Assembly: GCF_000234665.1 (NCBI RefSeq)
Contig: NC_018330.1
Location: 372,001-436,000 of the forward strand
Source: Leishmania mexicana MHOM/GT/2001/U1103
Lineage: Eukaryota > Euglenozoa > Kinetoplastea > Trypanosomatida > Trypanosomatidae
Direction: 5' to 3'
DNA: 64,000 bases
Under the pieces are notes generated by a model. That model was not told the DNA's origin. It ran no database searches and saw only the letters and a program-made list of their open reading frames with translations. Both the position numbers and the translations under genes were made by a program. This document shows positions 32,247 to 42,047 of the stretch, piece by piece. How positions within the stretch are numbered: the first letter of the stretch is position 1; every line of letters begins with the position of its first letter.

Positions 32247-32329
32247 CCCGGGCGTCGAATCTCTCCCCATCTCCCGTTTGAACGCTTTCACCTTGTTTGG
32301 TTCCTTCTCTCGCCTCGACCTCTCTGCCG

Positions 32330-32351
32330 TGTGCGTGCGTGCGTGCGTGCG
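32330..32351 (+). repeat. (GTGC)n tetranucleotide repeat, right arm of an inverted pair
   Basis: Five units of GTGC, the exact complement of the repeat at 32225-32246. The pair could fold as a GC-rich hairpin of about 20 base pairs in the transcript. Confidence 0.9.
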
Positions 32352-33867
32352 TTTCTTTTTGTTTTTTTTTTCCTGGTGTGTACTCCAGCTGTGCTGATCA
32401 TCTTTCTGTATCCTGTGTACCTCTCTCTCTCTCTCCCTCTCTCTCCCCCTCCCCCTCCTCTTCCTCTCACGCGCGCTCAGTTCAAGCCCTCCACCGCGTC
32501 TGCCGCACACCCGTGCCGTCGACGGTGACGTGTACCAAAGCAACGACAAAGTTTCTCGCAGCGGACGTCGCAGCAACAACAAGAAAGAGAAGGCAACGAA
32601 GAGAACCGTAAACAAGCACACCCAACGGAAGCCGTCGGCACATCGCCCTCTTCTCCGACCTGCCGACCTGCCGACCTGCCCTTCCACCTCCTCCACCGCC
32701 TCTCTGCCTACGTATTGCGGGGATCTTTCTCTTTTGCTCCTCCATTTGTTTGCCCCCCCCCGCCCGCCCGCACGCACGCTGTTGCTGCTGCTTATTGCTT
32801 TTCATCCCTTTTCTGCCGTCGTGTGCGCCTCCCCCCGCCCGTCCGCTAGTCCGCTCGTCCGCTCGTCCGCCCTCCCGGGCGGCCCCGCCACCACCCCTTT
32901 TCTCTCTATACATACATACAGCCTTCGCTTACTCTTACAAATTCAGCGTTGTCTTCGTTGTCCAGCTGCGCTTTCCTCTGCCGTCGTGCCGGTGTGTGTG
33001 GGTGTGTGTGGCCATCTTTCAGCTGACTTTTAGGCAGTTATTACTGGCTAGCTTATGTTGCGCCGTGGTTGATTGATTGTGTGTGTGTGTGTCTTGGAGT
33101 GCTTGGTGTACCCATAGAGGCCTACAGATCCCGTTGTCGCTGCTGCCGCTGCTGCTGCTCCCTCCCTCTCTCTCTCCTCCTTTTCCTTACTTTATATTTG
33201 CCCTGCATAGGTTCCTCTGAGTCCCACTGCGCGTACGAACTCGTTACAAGTACTCCGTCTTGCTGCTTCTTCCTCTCCCCCCCCCCCGCCCCTCTCCCTT
33301 AAGTATCAGTGCCGCAAGTGCGTTGATCTGCTTGCGTGTCATTCCTCTTGCTCCCCTTCTCCGTCCCTCTGCCTCTGTCTCGTCACTTTTCTGTACTTTT
33401 CATTTTCGCACGTTTTCTTTCGTTCGTTTTTTTGTTTTGTTTTTGGTGAGGTGAGTGGAGTGGAGGAGAGGCGTGGAGTGGAGGGGCTTCTCTCTCCCTC
33501 TCTCTGTACTGCTGCTGCTGCTGCTGCTCTTCGTGAAAGAATTTGTTTCCGTCTCCCTCCCTCTCTCCCCCCTGCCTCCCCACCTCTCTCTGCTTGTGGA
33601 CCTCCTTTTCCCTCTCCCTCCTCCTCCTCCTCCTCCTCCTCTCACCCATCCCCTTCTCTCCCTCGTCATCATTCTTCGAAGACACGGGGGAAAAAAAAGA
33701 CGGAGAAGGTTTCTGTTGCGGCTTCAACCACCCGCGATCATCCTCCTCCTCTGCATGGGTTGGTCCGTGCGTGCGTGTCGCAGCGCTATATGTACGTCAG
33801 CAAGGTGTTTCTCCTTTGTTTTCCTTAGCGTCCGTGTGTGCGCGTAGTTCTCTGCATGACTCTTCCT

Positions 33868-33889
33868 ACATATATATATATATATATGT
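33868..33889. repeat. (TA)n microsatellite
   Basis: About ten TA units followed by TATACATACATG, inside the long spacer. Similar AT runs occur at 34550-34580, 41302-41319, 45009-45040 and 59865-59882, always between genes. Confidence 0.95.
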
Positions 33890-36313
33890 ATACATACATG
33901 TTCTGGGTGTGTCTGTCTGTCTGTTCATCTTGTCGTTGGCTTTCTTCTGCTTCGTCTTGTCTTTCCTTCGATGGATACCCCCCCCCCACTACCGCACTCT
34001 CACTTTCAACATTTTGAGTTCTGTTTTCTTGAGTCGTTTTCGCGAGATCACCTGCCCCCCTTCCCCTTCGCTGATCAGTTGTATGCCTTCGTCGTCATCT
34101 CGATCATTCGCCCTCCCTTTCCCCCGTTCTCTTCCTTTCTCTGTCGTCTCCTGCCTGACCACCACCATCACCCCCTTGCCAGCGGTCACATAGCGTTTTC
34201 TGTTGTTGTTTTACGTGCGTTGACTCCTGCTGCAGCTCGTGCTGGTGCTTGTCTTTAAAGCGCCCTTCTCGCCGCTACCAATCTCTTCTCGTGCCGCGCA
34301 CAGCTCGGTTGACCCCCTCCCTTCCCTTCTTGTTGTTGTCTGCCTTGCGCGCGCGCGTCTGTGTACGACGGGAGCTGTGTCTGCTGTGTGTGTGTGTGTG
34401 TGTGTATCTTCTGTGCTTTAGAGCCTCGCGTGTATTGTCTGAGCGGATCAAGGTCCCCTTGTCCCTCTCCCGCCATACATACATACATACCGCCCTCCTC
34501 CTCCTCGTCTTTTCCTCCAAAGTGCCTCTCCGTGCATCTGCCGTTGATCTATATATAAGTAAATATATATATATACATATCTCAGTCCGTCAGTCCTCCT
34601 TACCGAGAGCCACCCGTGTGTACGTCTTACCTTTTTCCTCTATGTATCTTCTCCAGATTTTTTTTAAATTTAATCGTACCCGCGTCCCCCTCCCTCCCTC
34701 CCTCCTTCCCTTTCTTCTTCTGGCTCACACTGCCCACCCACCCTTCCGCTCTCCGTCTCTTGCGCTCGCCGCCATAGCAGACGTGACACAGCAGGGAGAA
34801 GCTGTGTGTCTGCCCGCCTGCGTGCGCGCGTCTCTCTCTCTCGCCGTCTCACTGGGCGTGCAGAAGAAGGCATCCATTCTTTCCTTTGGTTTTCCCGAAT
34901 TTTCTCGTTTTTTGTGTTCGCGTCGTGCGCCCCCATCTCATCCCACAGGTCCGCCGCGCTTGCCTGATCGACGTCCTCCGCCCTCCTCCCTCCCCGCCGC
35001 CCTTCTCTCGGAGCGTGTGTCTGTCGAGGTGGCAGTGCGGTGTGTCGTCGAGTGTGGCTGTCTTCCTTTTTCGCTAATTCATACTTTTCCCCTTCTTGCG
35101 CCTTTGTCGGCTCCCCACCTCTTTGTGTGTGTGTGTGTGCTTCCTCTGCAGTCACACGCTCGCCTGTGTACTGAAGCTGCCGAAGGTGGGGACCTTTGTT
35201 GTTGGTGCAGCACCTGCCTCGTGCTGAACGTGTTCCGAGAGCGCGTATCGCTCTCCCGTCGTGTCCTCTTTCCCTTTCCGTTGGCGCGCGAATCTCGCAC
35301 ACGTCGCCACGGAAAGGCCCCCCCCCACACACACACATACCGGCACACGCACAGCCACAGGTGGTACGCACACGGTCCTTTCGGTGGCTCATAGCCGATC
35401 GACATTTTTCTTTCGCTCCATTTCTCCGCTTCCCTCGTGGTTGTGGGCGTTGACTTTGTGCCTGTCGCTCAGCACGACTATCAGTGCTGCCCCTCGCCTC
35501 CTACTAATTTCTTTCCCTCTCCCATACACGCAAGCACCACCAGCCACCTCTTGTCGGTGCGGGCTTCTCTCTCTCTGTGAAAGAGCCGACCCTGTGTCTA
35601 TTCTCTAAGAAAGCGAAGGGGACATCCTTGCTCCCCTTCACTGAGTTTGTACGTGGCGAGAGAGGAGGAAAAGGAGGAGGAGGAGAGAGGTAGGGTGACG
35701 ACGACGACGCGTGAGACGATCGCTTGTCTACTGCTTCTTCCCCTGTTTCTTGTCTTCTGATCACTGTTGCTGCTGCTGCTGCTACTACTTTGCCGCCTTG
35801 TGAGAAGGCGAGTACGGTTGACAGCAACTGCGGGTCGCCGTCTACGATCCCTCCCTTCGTTTTACATTCGTTGTTTCCATTCGTAGGTGGCCGTGTGCTT
35901 CTTCCTCCATCCCTACCCCCCTCCTCCTCCTACTCCTCCCCTACTGTACCACCCTCCCCCCTCCTCCCCCCCCATCGCTTAGTACAGCTCAGGGAGCTAT
36001 CGACCAGTCTCGTGTGAGTGTTTAGACCCCCTCCCCACCGGCTCTTTTTCTCAAGTACCTCTGTGTGTGTGTGTCCGTGCGCGTATATCTCCCCCTTTCC
36101 TCCCTCCCCGGTGGCGGTGTTGACGCACCCCCTCCCCTCTCTCTTTGTGCGCGTGCTTCGGCTGTCTCCTGGCATCTGCTTTTCTCTTTTTTTCCTTGTC
36201 CCTCACCCTCTCGCTCGCTCTGCCCTTCGCTGGCAGTCATCGGCAACTCACCGGTGCCGCTCATCGCCTGGTCGTGATACACACAGGGACTCACGTGCCG
36301 CACACACGCACAC

Positions 36314-39300
36314 ATGTTACATCCGCGTCTTTGGCGCGACGATCATTCGACCGCGAGTTGCACGGCGTGTGAGGCCATTTTCTCGCTCTTTCGCTGCCGC
36401 CGTCATCACTGCCGCCACTGCGGCGGCGTCTTCTGCGATGCGTGCACGGAGAAGCGCCTGTGGCTGCGACCTGTGCCTCCACCGTCCAGCTCTCGTCACG
36501 CGGAGACTAACTTGGCCGGAGAGTCATCTGCTGAGATCCAGGCAACACCTGGTGTAGTCACGCCTACCGCCGCCCCCGCCTCCATCTTGCTAAACCGCGC
36601 TCTGTCGCTACCCGGCGCCAAATCGTCTATCTCTGCCACGTCGAAGAGCGAGGCGCGACACAGCACAGCGAACAGCAGCAGCACTGGCGGCGATGAAGCA
36701 GAGGCGACACTGTTTACGCGCTCGTCCTCTGCCGGCCCTTCGTATGCGGTGCAGCCGCTCCGTCAGTCACCGCAGGGTCCTCAACGGGCTCCCGCGATGG
36801 AGGCCCAGCCACCGAAACGGGAGCTGTTCGCCGCAAGGCGAGACGACGTCTCAGCGCCTGTGAGGAGCACCAAAGATGACGGTGCGGGAAAGTGTGAGCG
36901 CAGCAGCAGCAGCACCAGCAGCACAACGACCATGACGACGGCGACTCTACATCACCGCGGCAGCAATAGCGGGAAGTTCAACGCGCCATGCGCAGAGGCC
37001 CAGATGCCAGCGCTGACGTCGGCGTCTCGACCCCACAACGAAGGCAATGCGCCGATAGAAAACAGCGGTTCCCGCTATGTCTCCGCGAAGTCGATGGCGA
37101 CCGCGTCAGCAGCACCGCAGACGTCACAAACCCCATCGCAAGGCAACAGCCACACTCAGGAAATGTCAAACGTGCACCATAGCCGCCGTGTGTCGAGCAG
37201 TCTCTACTCCGCAAGCATCAACGCCATCTCCCCCTCCACCACCACCGGCGAAGTGTCGTCCCAGGCATGGGCAACACCAGAGGTCATGGTCGGCTTCGAA
37301 CAGGGGTCCTCGTCGCATCTGCTGCGCGGCGGCTCCGCCACCCACGGTGGGGTGGCGAGCGGCTGTGCCTCCCTCATGTCTGACTCTTTACTGAATCACC
37401 GTTGCCTATTCGAACACCACGATGATCAGCAGCAGAACCAGCACGGCGTGACGGCCGGAGACGGCGGCGCCTTGAACTGCTCACTGGAGACGCGCAAGGG
37501 GAAGCGCATCGCCTCCGCTGAGGCCGCTTTAACCACCATGCGTGGTAGCGGTGGCGGCGCGAGCGGCAGCATCATCGACGACGACGACGCCTACCGCCGC
37601 GAAAGCTATAAAGTAGAGGTGGATTCGGTGCGGTGCATCACGTGGTACCTCTGCCGCGTGTGTCGCAGCTGCTACGATCATCTCGCGGACAGCATCCTCG
37701 ATGCCCACGAGGCACCCCACGCCGCCGCCACACTGCACAGCAGCTCGAAGCTGCCCCTCTGGTACTACGCACGATTGTGCAGCTCCAGCGAGCTGCTCGA
37801 CACCGATGGTAAGGCAGGGGTCCATCGTCAGCGGCGCGGCTGTGAAGCACGACAGCATGCAACCTCGAAGCCGTCCGCGGCATCGTTGTCCCCGACGGCA
37901 GCGGCGTCAAGCAAGCCACTGTCCTCGTGGTCCTCTATCTGGGCGCGAGTTCGAGCGTCGGTGTCACTACCTGCCTCTCGTGCTCTGTCGACAATGGCGT
38001 CGCCTCCCATGACGGCGGCGGCCACGCCATCCTCTGCGTCGCCATCACTCTTGCAGACTCGCTACCACTGTCAAGCGCGTGGCCCTGCCAGCAGGCGATT
38101 GAAGGGAAGGACCAGTACGAACGCCGCCGGTGCACAGGTGAGCACCGGGTTGGGCGGGAGCGGGAACACGTCTCCGGTTAGCCTTGAACCCGCAAGAGGG
38201 GACGACTCGATCCTGTCACTGTCTGCACGGCCCGCCATAAAGTCACCCAAGATCGCATCGGCGGAACCACAGCCATCGTCGTCCTCGAGGCGTGCGCGGC
38301 GCACTGTTACCCCTTCCCGTCGGCTCCTCATCAGCATTGACGGTAGCCCAGGCTCTCTTCGCCAGGCCGTGGCGCTGGCACGTCGACGGCGGCGCATCGC
38401 TGTCATCCTGATTGACGAGCGCGACCTTGCCAGTGCAGACGACGACACCGAGGCGCAACAGCGGCATCAAGATGTCCCGTGTGGTGCCCTATCTGCACAC
38501 TCTTCCGCAGATGTTGACGCGGAGACGGCGCTTCGCTCCAGCTCGGTCGCCGACCAGAGTAGCGGTACGCAGAGCGCAGGCCAGACGCCGCCCATCGCCG
38601 CGACAGCCGATATCACCTCGTTGGCACCCCAGCACACGGAAAGCGAGAAGTGTGACGTTTACCAGCAGAACCAGGCGACAGACGGCAATGCAGCGCCAGT
38701 GGCTATGATGAAAACATCGGCACGGCGGCCGAAGTTGTCGATTCGCGTGGATGATGTCACATTCGGTGACGCCGACGGGACGGCCGCCGCTTCCGCCAGC
38801 GGCAACAGCACAGACGCTGCAGCCCTGCGCGGGCTCGCACCCGCGTCGTGGCTTTTACCGCAACTCCCTTTCCAAGCGGCGGCGCCGGTAAGTCCTTCCG
38901 TGGCCGTGCGAGCCTCGTCGCCTGCACTGTCCCCTTTCCTTCTACACGAGAATGCGTCCCTCGTCACCGCCGCGTCCTCTGCGGTGGGAGCTGCAGCAGG
39001 CGCCTCATCCTCGGCGACAAGCAAGCCGATTTCATGTCTTCCGGATGGTCCACAGGCCGCCACCACCACCTTCGCCGTTCAGGGCGAAAGTGTGCCAGCA
39101 ACGCCGCACACGGAGGGCAAGCTACCGGCGCTGCCCGTGGCTCTCGACAGCGGCGTGTATGTGCTGCGAGCACTGCTTTGTCAAATCGGCGCAGTGGTGC
39201 GTCCTTCATCTATGCCAGCCTCGAAGGTGTGCACGACGCCGACGCCGACCTCAGCCGCAGCGGCGGCGGCAGCCTCCGGAGGCAGCGGACTCTCTTTGGC

Positions 39301-41248
39301 AGCGAGGACCGCCGGCGCAAGCGGCTTTTTCGCTGACCCCGCGAGCTGTGTGGGCTCGCAAACCGTGGGGACGCCTCTCTGGGGCACTGGCCCCGAGTCT
39401 TACGCTGCGCAGCGTCAGGCACTGGTTCGCGAGATAGTAGTGCGGTACCAGCTGGGCCTAGGCGCAGCAACCCCGGACGTAGTGACCTCGCCTCTCACTG
39501 GTGCTTTCATTAGTGGCGCCTACACCGTGGCAGGGGATCAGAACGAAGGTGCGCATTGGTGTGGCACGGCCGGACAGCGTGGAGTCCCGGTTGGGTTAGG
39601 CAGCGGCAGCGGCGGTTACGTGAACGCGACCTGCCGGCGTGTCTGTGGGTGCCCTGCAGCGGCGTCGTTCGAGCGCGTGATGGCGCCGGTGACGACGTAT
39701 TTCCAGCTGCGGCCGCCGGTGACTGCCACCGCCGCTGCACCAGGAGCAACCGCCGCCACTGCGACCGCCGTCACCATCTTGCCTGTCTCCACCCAGGTAG
39801 AAATTGTCGGCATACCCATTGATACGTCTGCCGTCACAGGTGCAACCCCGTTGACGACGTCTACAGCAGCTGCACCAAGTGCAGTGTCGATGGCATCATC
39901 AGGACTCTCGTCCCCTCATGTGCGCGGTGGCGGTATTGGCGCCGGCACTGCCATCATCCCTGGACTTACCGCCGGCGATACGGTCGGCGGCACCTCACGC
40001 CCTTTCACGATGACCGAGTTTCTGCCGCAGCTGGCAAAGCTAAGCACCAACCTCGACGGCTACGTGATCGTCATCCTGCGCCGCCAGAGCTTCAGGTGTG
40101 CGGGTGGGGGCGATAGAACCTCCCCTGGCGGTGGCGCTACCGCCACGCGTCCTGGCCCCAACTGTGACTCCGCTGTCGACACGCCCGTGCTCCAGATGGG
40201 CAACAACAACAGCAGCGGCGTGCAGCAGCCTCGAGAACTCGACGACAGCGCACAGCAGAGTGCTGATGCAGACCAGCTTGCCTCGAGCACCTGTGTATCC
40301 CTCTCCCTCCTTGAGGAGGTCAAGTGCTCTGGACCGCGGCCACTGCAGCTGCGCGACCCAAATTCTCGGCAGCGTCGATGCCACCGCGTCACGGAGCTGT
40401 TTGGTGGGCAGCACATTCGACTGCTCTATCAGCAGCTGCAGAGCTGCGGGGTGCCTCAGCCAGCCGTCAGCGTTGTGGAAGTAAGCAACGAAGCTGAGCC
40501 CGGCGCACCAAAGCTCTCGCCAGTGTATCTGGCCACTGGCAAGAGTCCACTGGAGGAGGCGAGCCTCTCCCATGACGAGTTGGGAACACCGCCCATGCCG
40601 CACCTCAAGGCCCGAGCGGGCACCGGAGGGGAGGACGGAGTCGCGGAAGGTTGGTCGGGTGCCGTAAAGTCGTCCCCACAAAACTCCGCCTTGTCCGCCT
40701 CTGGCATGTCGACAGCGTCGTCCGTCGACTCGGGCCTGATGCGGCGGCCGTCGAGCGTTTTAACAAGCGCTACAGCGCAGTCTCCACAGACCACAGAGAG
40801 AGCACCGCATGCACCGACGATGCACGGCGACTGTTTCGAAAGGCTGCAGCTGCCTGCGTCTGTGGGCGTTGCTCTCAGCCAGACGGCGAAGGCGATGAAC
40901 ACGTCTGCCTTCCCGGTGGCAGCGCCGACTGCGCTAGAGCAGGCCATGACCTCTCTGCGGTGTGTGTCCCGGCAGCTGGGGGTCAGCATGTGCAGCACGA
41001 CGTACGCCTCTGAGACGGCACCGCGTACAATGAGCAGCGCATCAGCCCCCTACTCCAGCCAGAGTCCCGTGGTGCCGACGGCCACCATGGCGGCAGAGGC
41101 ACCAGTGCCCGCAGCACCGTCCTCACTTTCATTAAAGGTGAACAGTAATACGAGTGGTAGTGGGGAGAGCGCCCTGCTCACGCGCGCACTAGAGTCGCTC
41201 GTGGCCACGCTGGTCTACCGGGACATCTGTGTTACTCTCTCCCAGTAG
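36314..41248 (+). CDS. FYVE-type zinc-finger protein with finger split by a long insertion
   Basis: A 1644-residue protein. The ATG at 36314 follows an in-frame stop at 36275, so the N-terminus is fixed. At the extreme N-terminus is a near-canonical FYVE finger: W7RDD10 (WxxD box), Cys16 and Cys19, the R+HHCRHCG box (residues 29-37, with Cys33 and Cys36), and Cys41 and Cys44. The last cysteine pair of a FYVE finger normally lies about 20 residues later, but here a typical closing motif, CRVCRSCYDHL, occurs only at 447-457, after about 400 residues of Ser/Ala/Thr/Gly-rich sequence. FYVE domains bind phosphatidylinositol 3-phosphate on endosomes, so an endosomal or autophagy-related role is inferred. 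The rest is mostly low complexity, with short more ordered segments such as RRLLISIDGS and DGYVIVILRRQSF. No kinase, RUN or GEF domain is recognised. An ordinary RING/FYVE-related finger without lipid binding is the alternative. Confidence 0.88.
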   Translation: MLHPRLWRDDHSTASCTACEAIFSLFRCRRHHCRHCGGVFCDACTEKRLWLRPVPPPSSSRHAETNLAGESSAEIQATPGVVTPTAAPASILLNRALSLPGAKSSISATSKSEARHSTANSSSTGGDEAEATLFTRSSSAGPSYAVQPLRQSPQGPQRAPAMEAQPPKRELFAARRDDVSAPVRSTKDDGAGKCERSSSSTSSTTTMTTATLHHRGSNSGKFNAPCAEAQMPALTSASRPHNEGNAPIENSGSRYVSAKSMATASAAPQTSQTPSQGNSHTQEMSNVHHSRRVSSSLYSASINAISPSTTTGEVSSQAWATPEVMVGFEQGSSSHLLRGGSATHGGVASGCASLMSDSLLNHRCLFEHHDDQQQNQHGVTAGDGGALNCSLETRKGKRIASAEAALTTMRGSGGGASGSIIDDDDAYRRESYKVEVDSVRCITWYLCRVCRSCYDHLADSILDAHEAPHAAATLHSSSKLPLWYYARLCSSSELLDTDGKAGVHRQRRGCEARQHATSKPSAASLSPTAAASSKPLSSWSSIWARVRASVSLPASRALSTMASPPMTAAATPSSASPSLLQTRYHCQARGPASRRLKGRTSTNAAGAQVSTGLGGSGNTSPVSLEPARGDDSILSLSARPAIKSPKIASAEPQPSSSSRRARRTVTPSRRLLISIDGSPGSLRQAVALARRRRRIAVILIDERDLASADDDTEAQQRHQDVPCGALSAHSSADVDAETALRSSSVADQSSGTQSAGQTPPIAATADITSLAPQHTESEKCDVYQQNQATDGNAAPVAMMKTSARRPKLSIRVDDVTFGDADGTAAASASGNSTDAAALRGLAPASWLLPQLPFQAAAPVSPSVAVRASSPALSPFLLHENASLVTAASSAVGAAAGASSSATSKPISCLPDGPQAATTTFAVQGESVPATPHTEGKLPALPVALDSGVYVLRALLCQIGAVVRPSSMPASKVCTTPTPTSAAAAAAASGGSGLSLAARTAGASGFFADPASCVGSQTVGTPLWGTGPESYAAQRQALVREIVVRYQLGLGAATPDVVTSPLTGAFISGAYTVAGDQNEGAHWCGTAGQRGVPVGLGSGSGGYVNATCRRVCGCPAAASFERVMAPVTTYFQLRPPVTATAAAPGATAATATAVTILPVSTQVEIVGIPIDTSAVTGATPLTTSTAAAPSAVSMASSGLSSPHVRGGGIGAGTAIIPGLTAGDTVGGTSRPFTMTEFLPQLAKLSTNLDGYVIVILRRQSFRCAGGGDRTSPGGGATATRPGPNCDSAVDTPVLQMGNNNSSGVQQPRELDDSAQQSADADQLASSTCVSLSLLEEVKCSGPRPLQLRDPNSRQRRCHRVTELFGGQHIRLLYQQLQSCGVPQPAVSVVEVSNEAEPGAPKLSPVYLATGKSPLEEASLSHDELGTPPMPHLKARAGTGGEDGVAEGWSGAVKSSPQNSALSASGMSTASSVDSGLMRRPSSVLTSATAQSPQTTERAPHAPTMHGDCFERLQLPASVGVALSQTAKAMNTSAFPVAAPTALEQAMTSLRCVSRQLGVSMCSTTYASETAPRTMSSASAPYSSQSPVVPTATMAAEAPVPAAPSSLSLKVNSNTSGSGESALLTRALESLVATLVYRDICVTLSQ

Positions 41249-42047
41249 ACGGCGGCAACCCTCCTCCCCAATGCGCCCCTCTCACACACACGCACACACA
41301 CATATATATATATATATATGCCGCAGCAGCCCTGCACACGTGTGTGCGCGTCTGTCTCTGTCTCTCCTCTCTCCCCCTGTCAGCTCGCAGCTCGCTGCAG
41401 GCGGACAAGTGCGTGTCCTCTTCGTTTTGTTTTGTTTTATCTATTTCTCCTCTGTGCTTCCCTCTGCCACGGAAGCGCACGCCTGCGTGATGGGTGTTAC
41501 TGCTGGCGTGAAGTGCTTCCCTTGCTTTTCTTCTGTTCTTCTTCGTGCCGTCGCGTGCTCATGTGTGGTCGAGTGTCTGCATGTGTCTCGGCGTGGACGT
41601 AGGTGCGTAGGAAGGTGCTGTGGGATGATGCCATATGCACACTCGAAACAAAATCACGACACGCCTGTCGTGCAGAGCGGGGAAGAGGGGGAGGGAGGTC
41701 GAAAGAGTGAGAGGCGGAGAAGGGGCGGACGGTGGCGAGTGCGACGCGCCTCTCCTCCCCCTCCTCTTTTCGGTCCTTTTGTTTCCTTTTCACTCATGAG
41801 CGATGCCAAATGGCATCGGCATCGTTGGTGGTGGTGTCCGTGACAAATGGCCCGCCCATCACGAACCCCCTCCCAATGCCTTGGGCTCTCTCCCCCCTCC
41901 TCAAACCCCAACCCCCGAACCTCTCCCGATACTCAGGCCATCTTGCTTTGCCGTCGTTGTCGTCTTTCCTTATGCGCACATCGCGCTCCTTCTCCCCACA
42001 AACGCGCACAAGCATCGGGCAGACCTCCACAGTTTTCTTTCCTTGTC
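41249..42047. other. Spacer between FYVE gene and second J-protein
   Basis: No supported gene. It has a (TA)n microsatellite at 41302-41319, C/T tracts at about 41340-41385 and 41755-41790, and a short T-rich tract directly before the ATG at 42048. An in-frame ATG at 41847 could extend the J-protein by 67 residues but encodes a Pro/Ser/Arg-rich, non-conserved-looking sequence. Confidence 0.55.
41302..41319. repeat. (AT)n microsatellite
   Basis: Nine AT units directly downstream of a (CA)n stretch in the 3' region of the FYVE gene. Confidence 0.95.

Larger units (their letters stand above)
30432..36313. other. 5.9 kb gene-free, pyrimidine-rich spacer
   Basis: The largest spacer here, three times longer than most. 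From about 31.6 kb onward the + strand is dominated by C and T, with long CTCTCT, CCTCCT and TTTTT runs, and many potential AG acceptors. It carries microsatellites (repeated CGCA near 32224, CGTG near 32330, TA near 33868 and 34550, ATAC near 34480) and C9-C10 runs. Open frames up to 381 codons exist (34249-35394) but start at TTG and are made of Leu/Ser/Pro/Val/Cys-rich low-complexity sequence with no domain, so they are not called as genes. It may be a very long 3' UTR of NOL10, a long 5' UTR of the FYVE gene, or contain an undetected non-coding RNA. Confidence 0.6.

Noticed and set aside
31854..32528. 224-codon open frame in the long spacer
   Set aside because: It is a translation of CA, GT and CT repeats (His/Thr, Cys/Val, Leu/Ser runs) and is probably non-coding.
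34249..35394. 381-codon open frame in the long spacer
   Set aside because: It starts at TTG, is composed of Leu/Ser/Pro/Val/Cys low-complexity sequence from the C/T-rich tract, and has no recognisable domain.
41847..42047. N-terminal extension of the second J-protein from the ATG at 41847
   Set aside because: It is Pro/Ser/Arg-rich and UTR-like, whereas the ATG at 42048 gives a plausible mitochondrial presequence. It remains possible.
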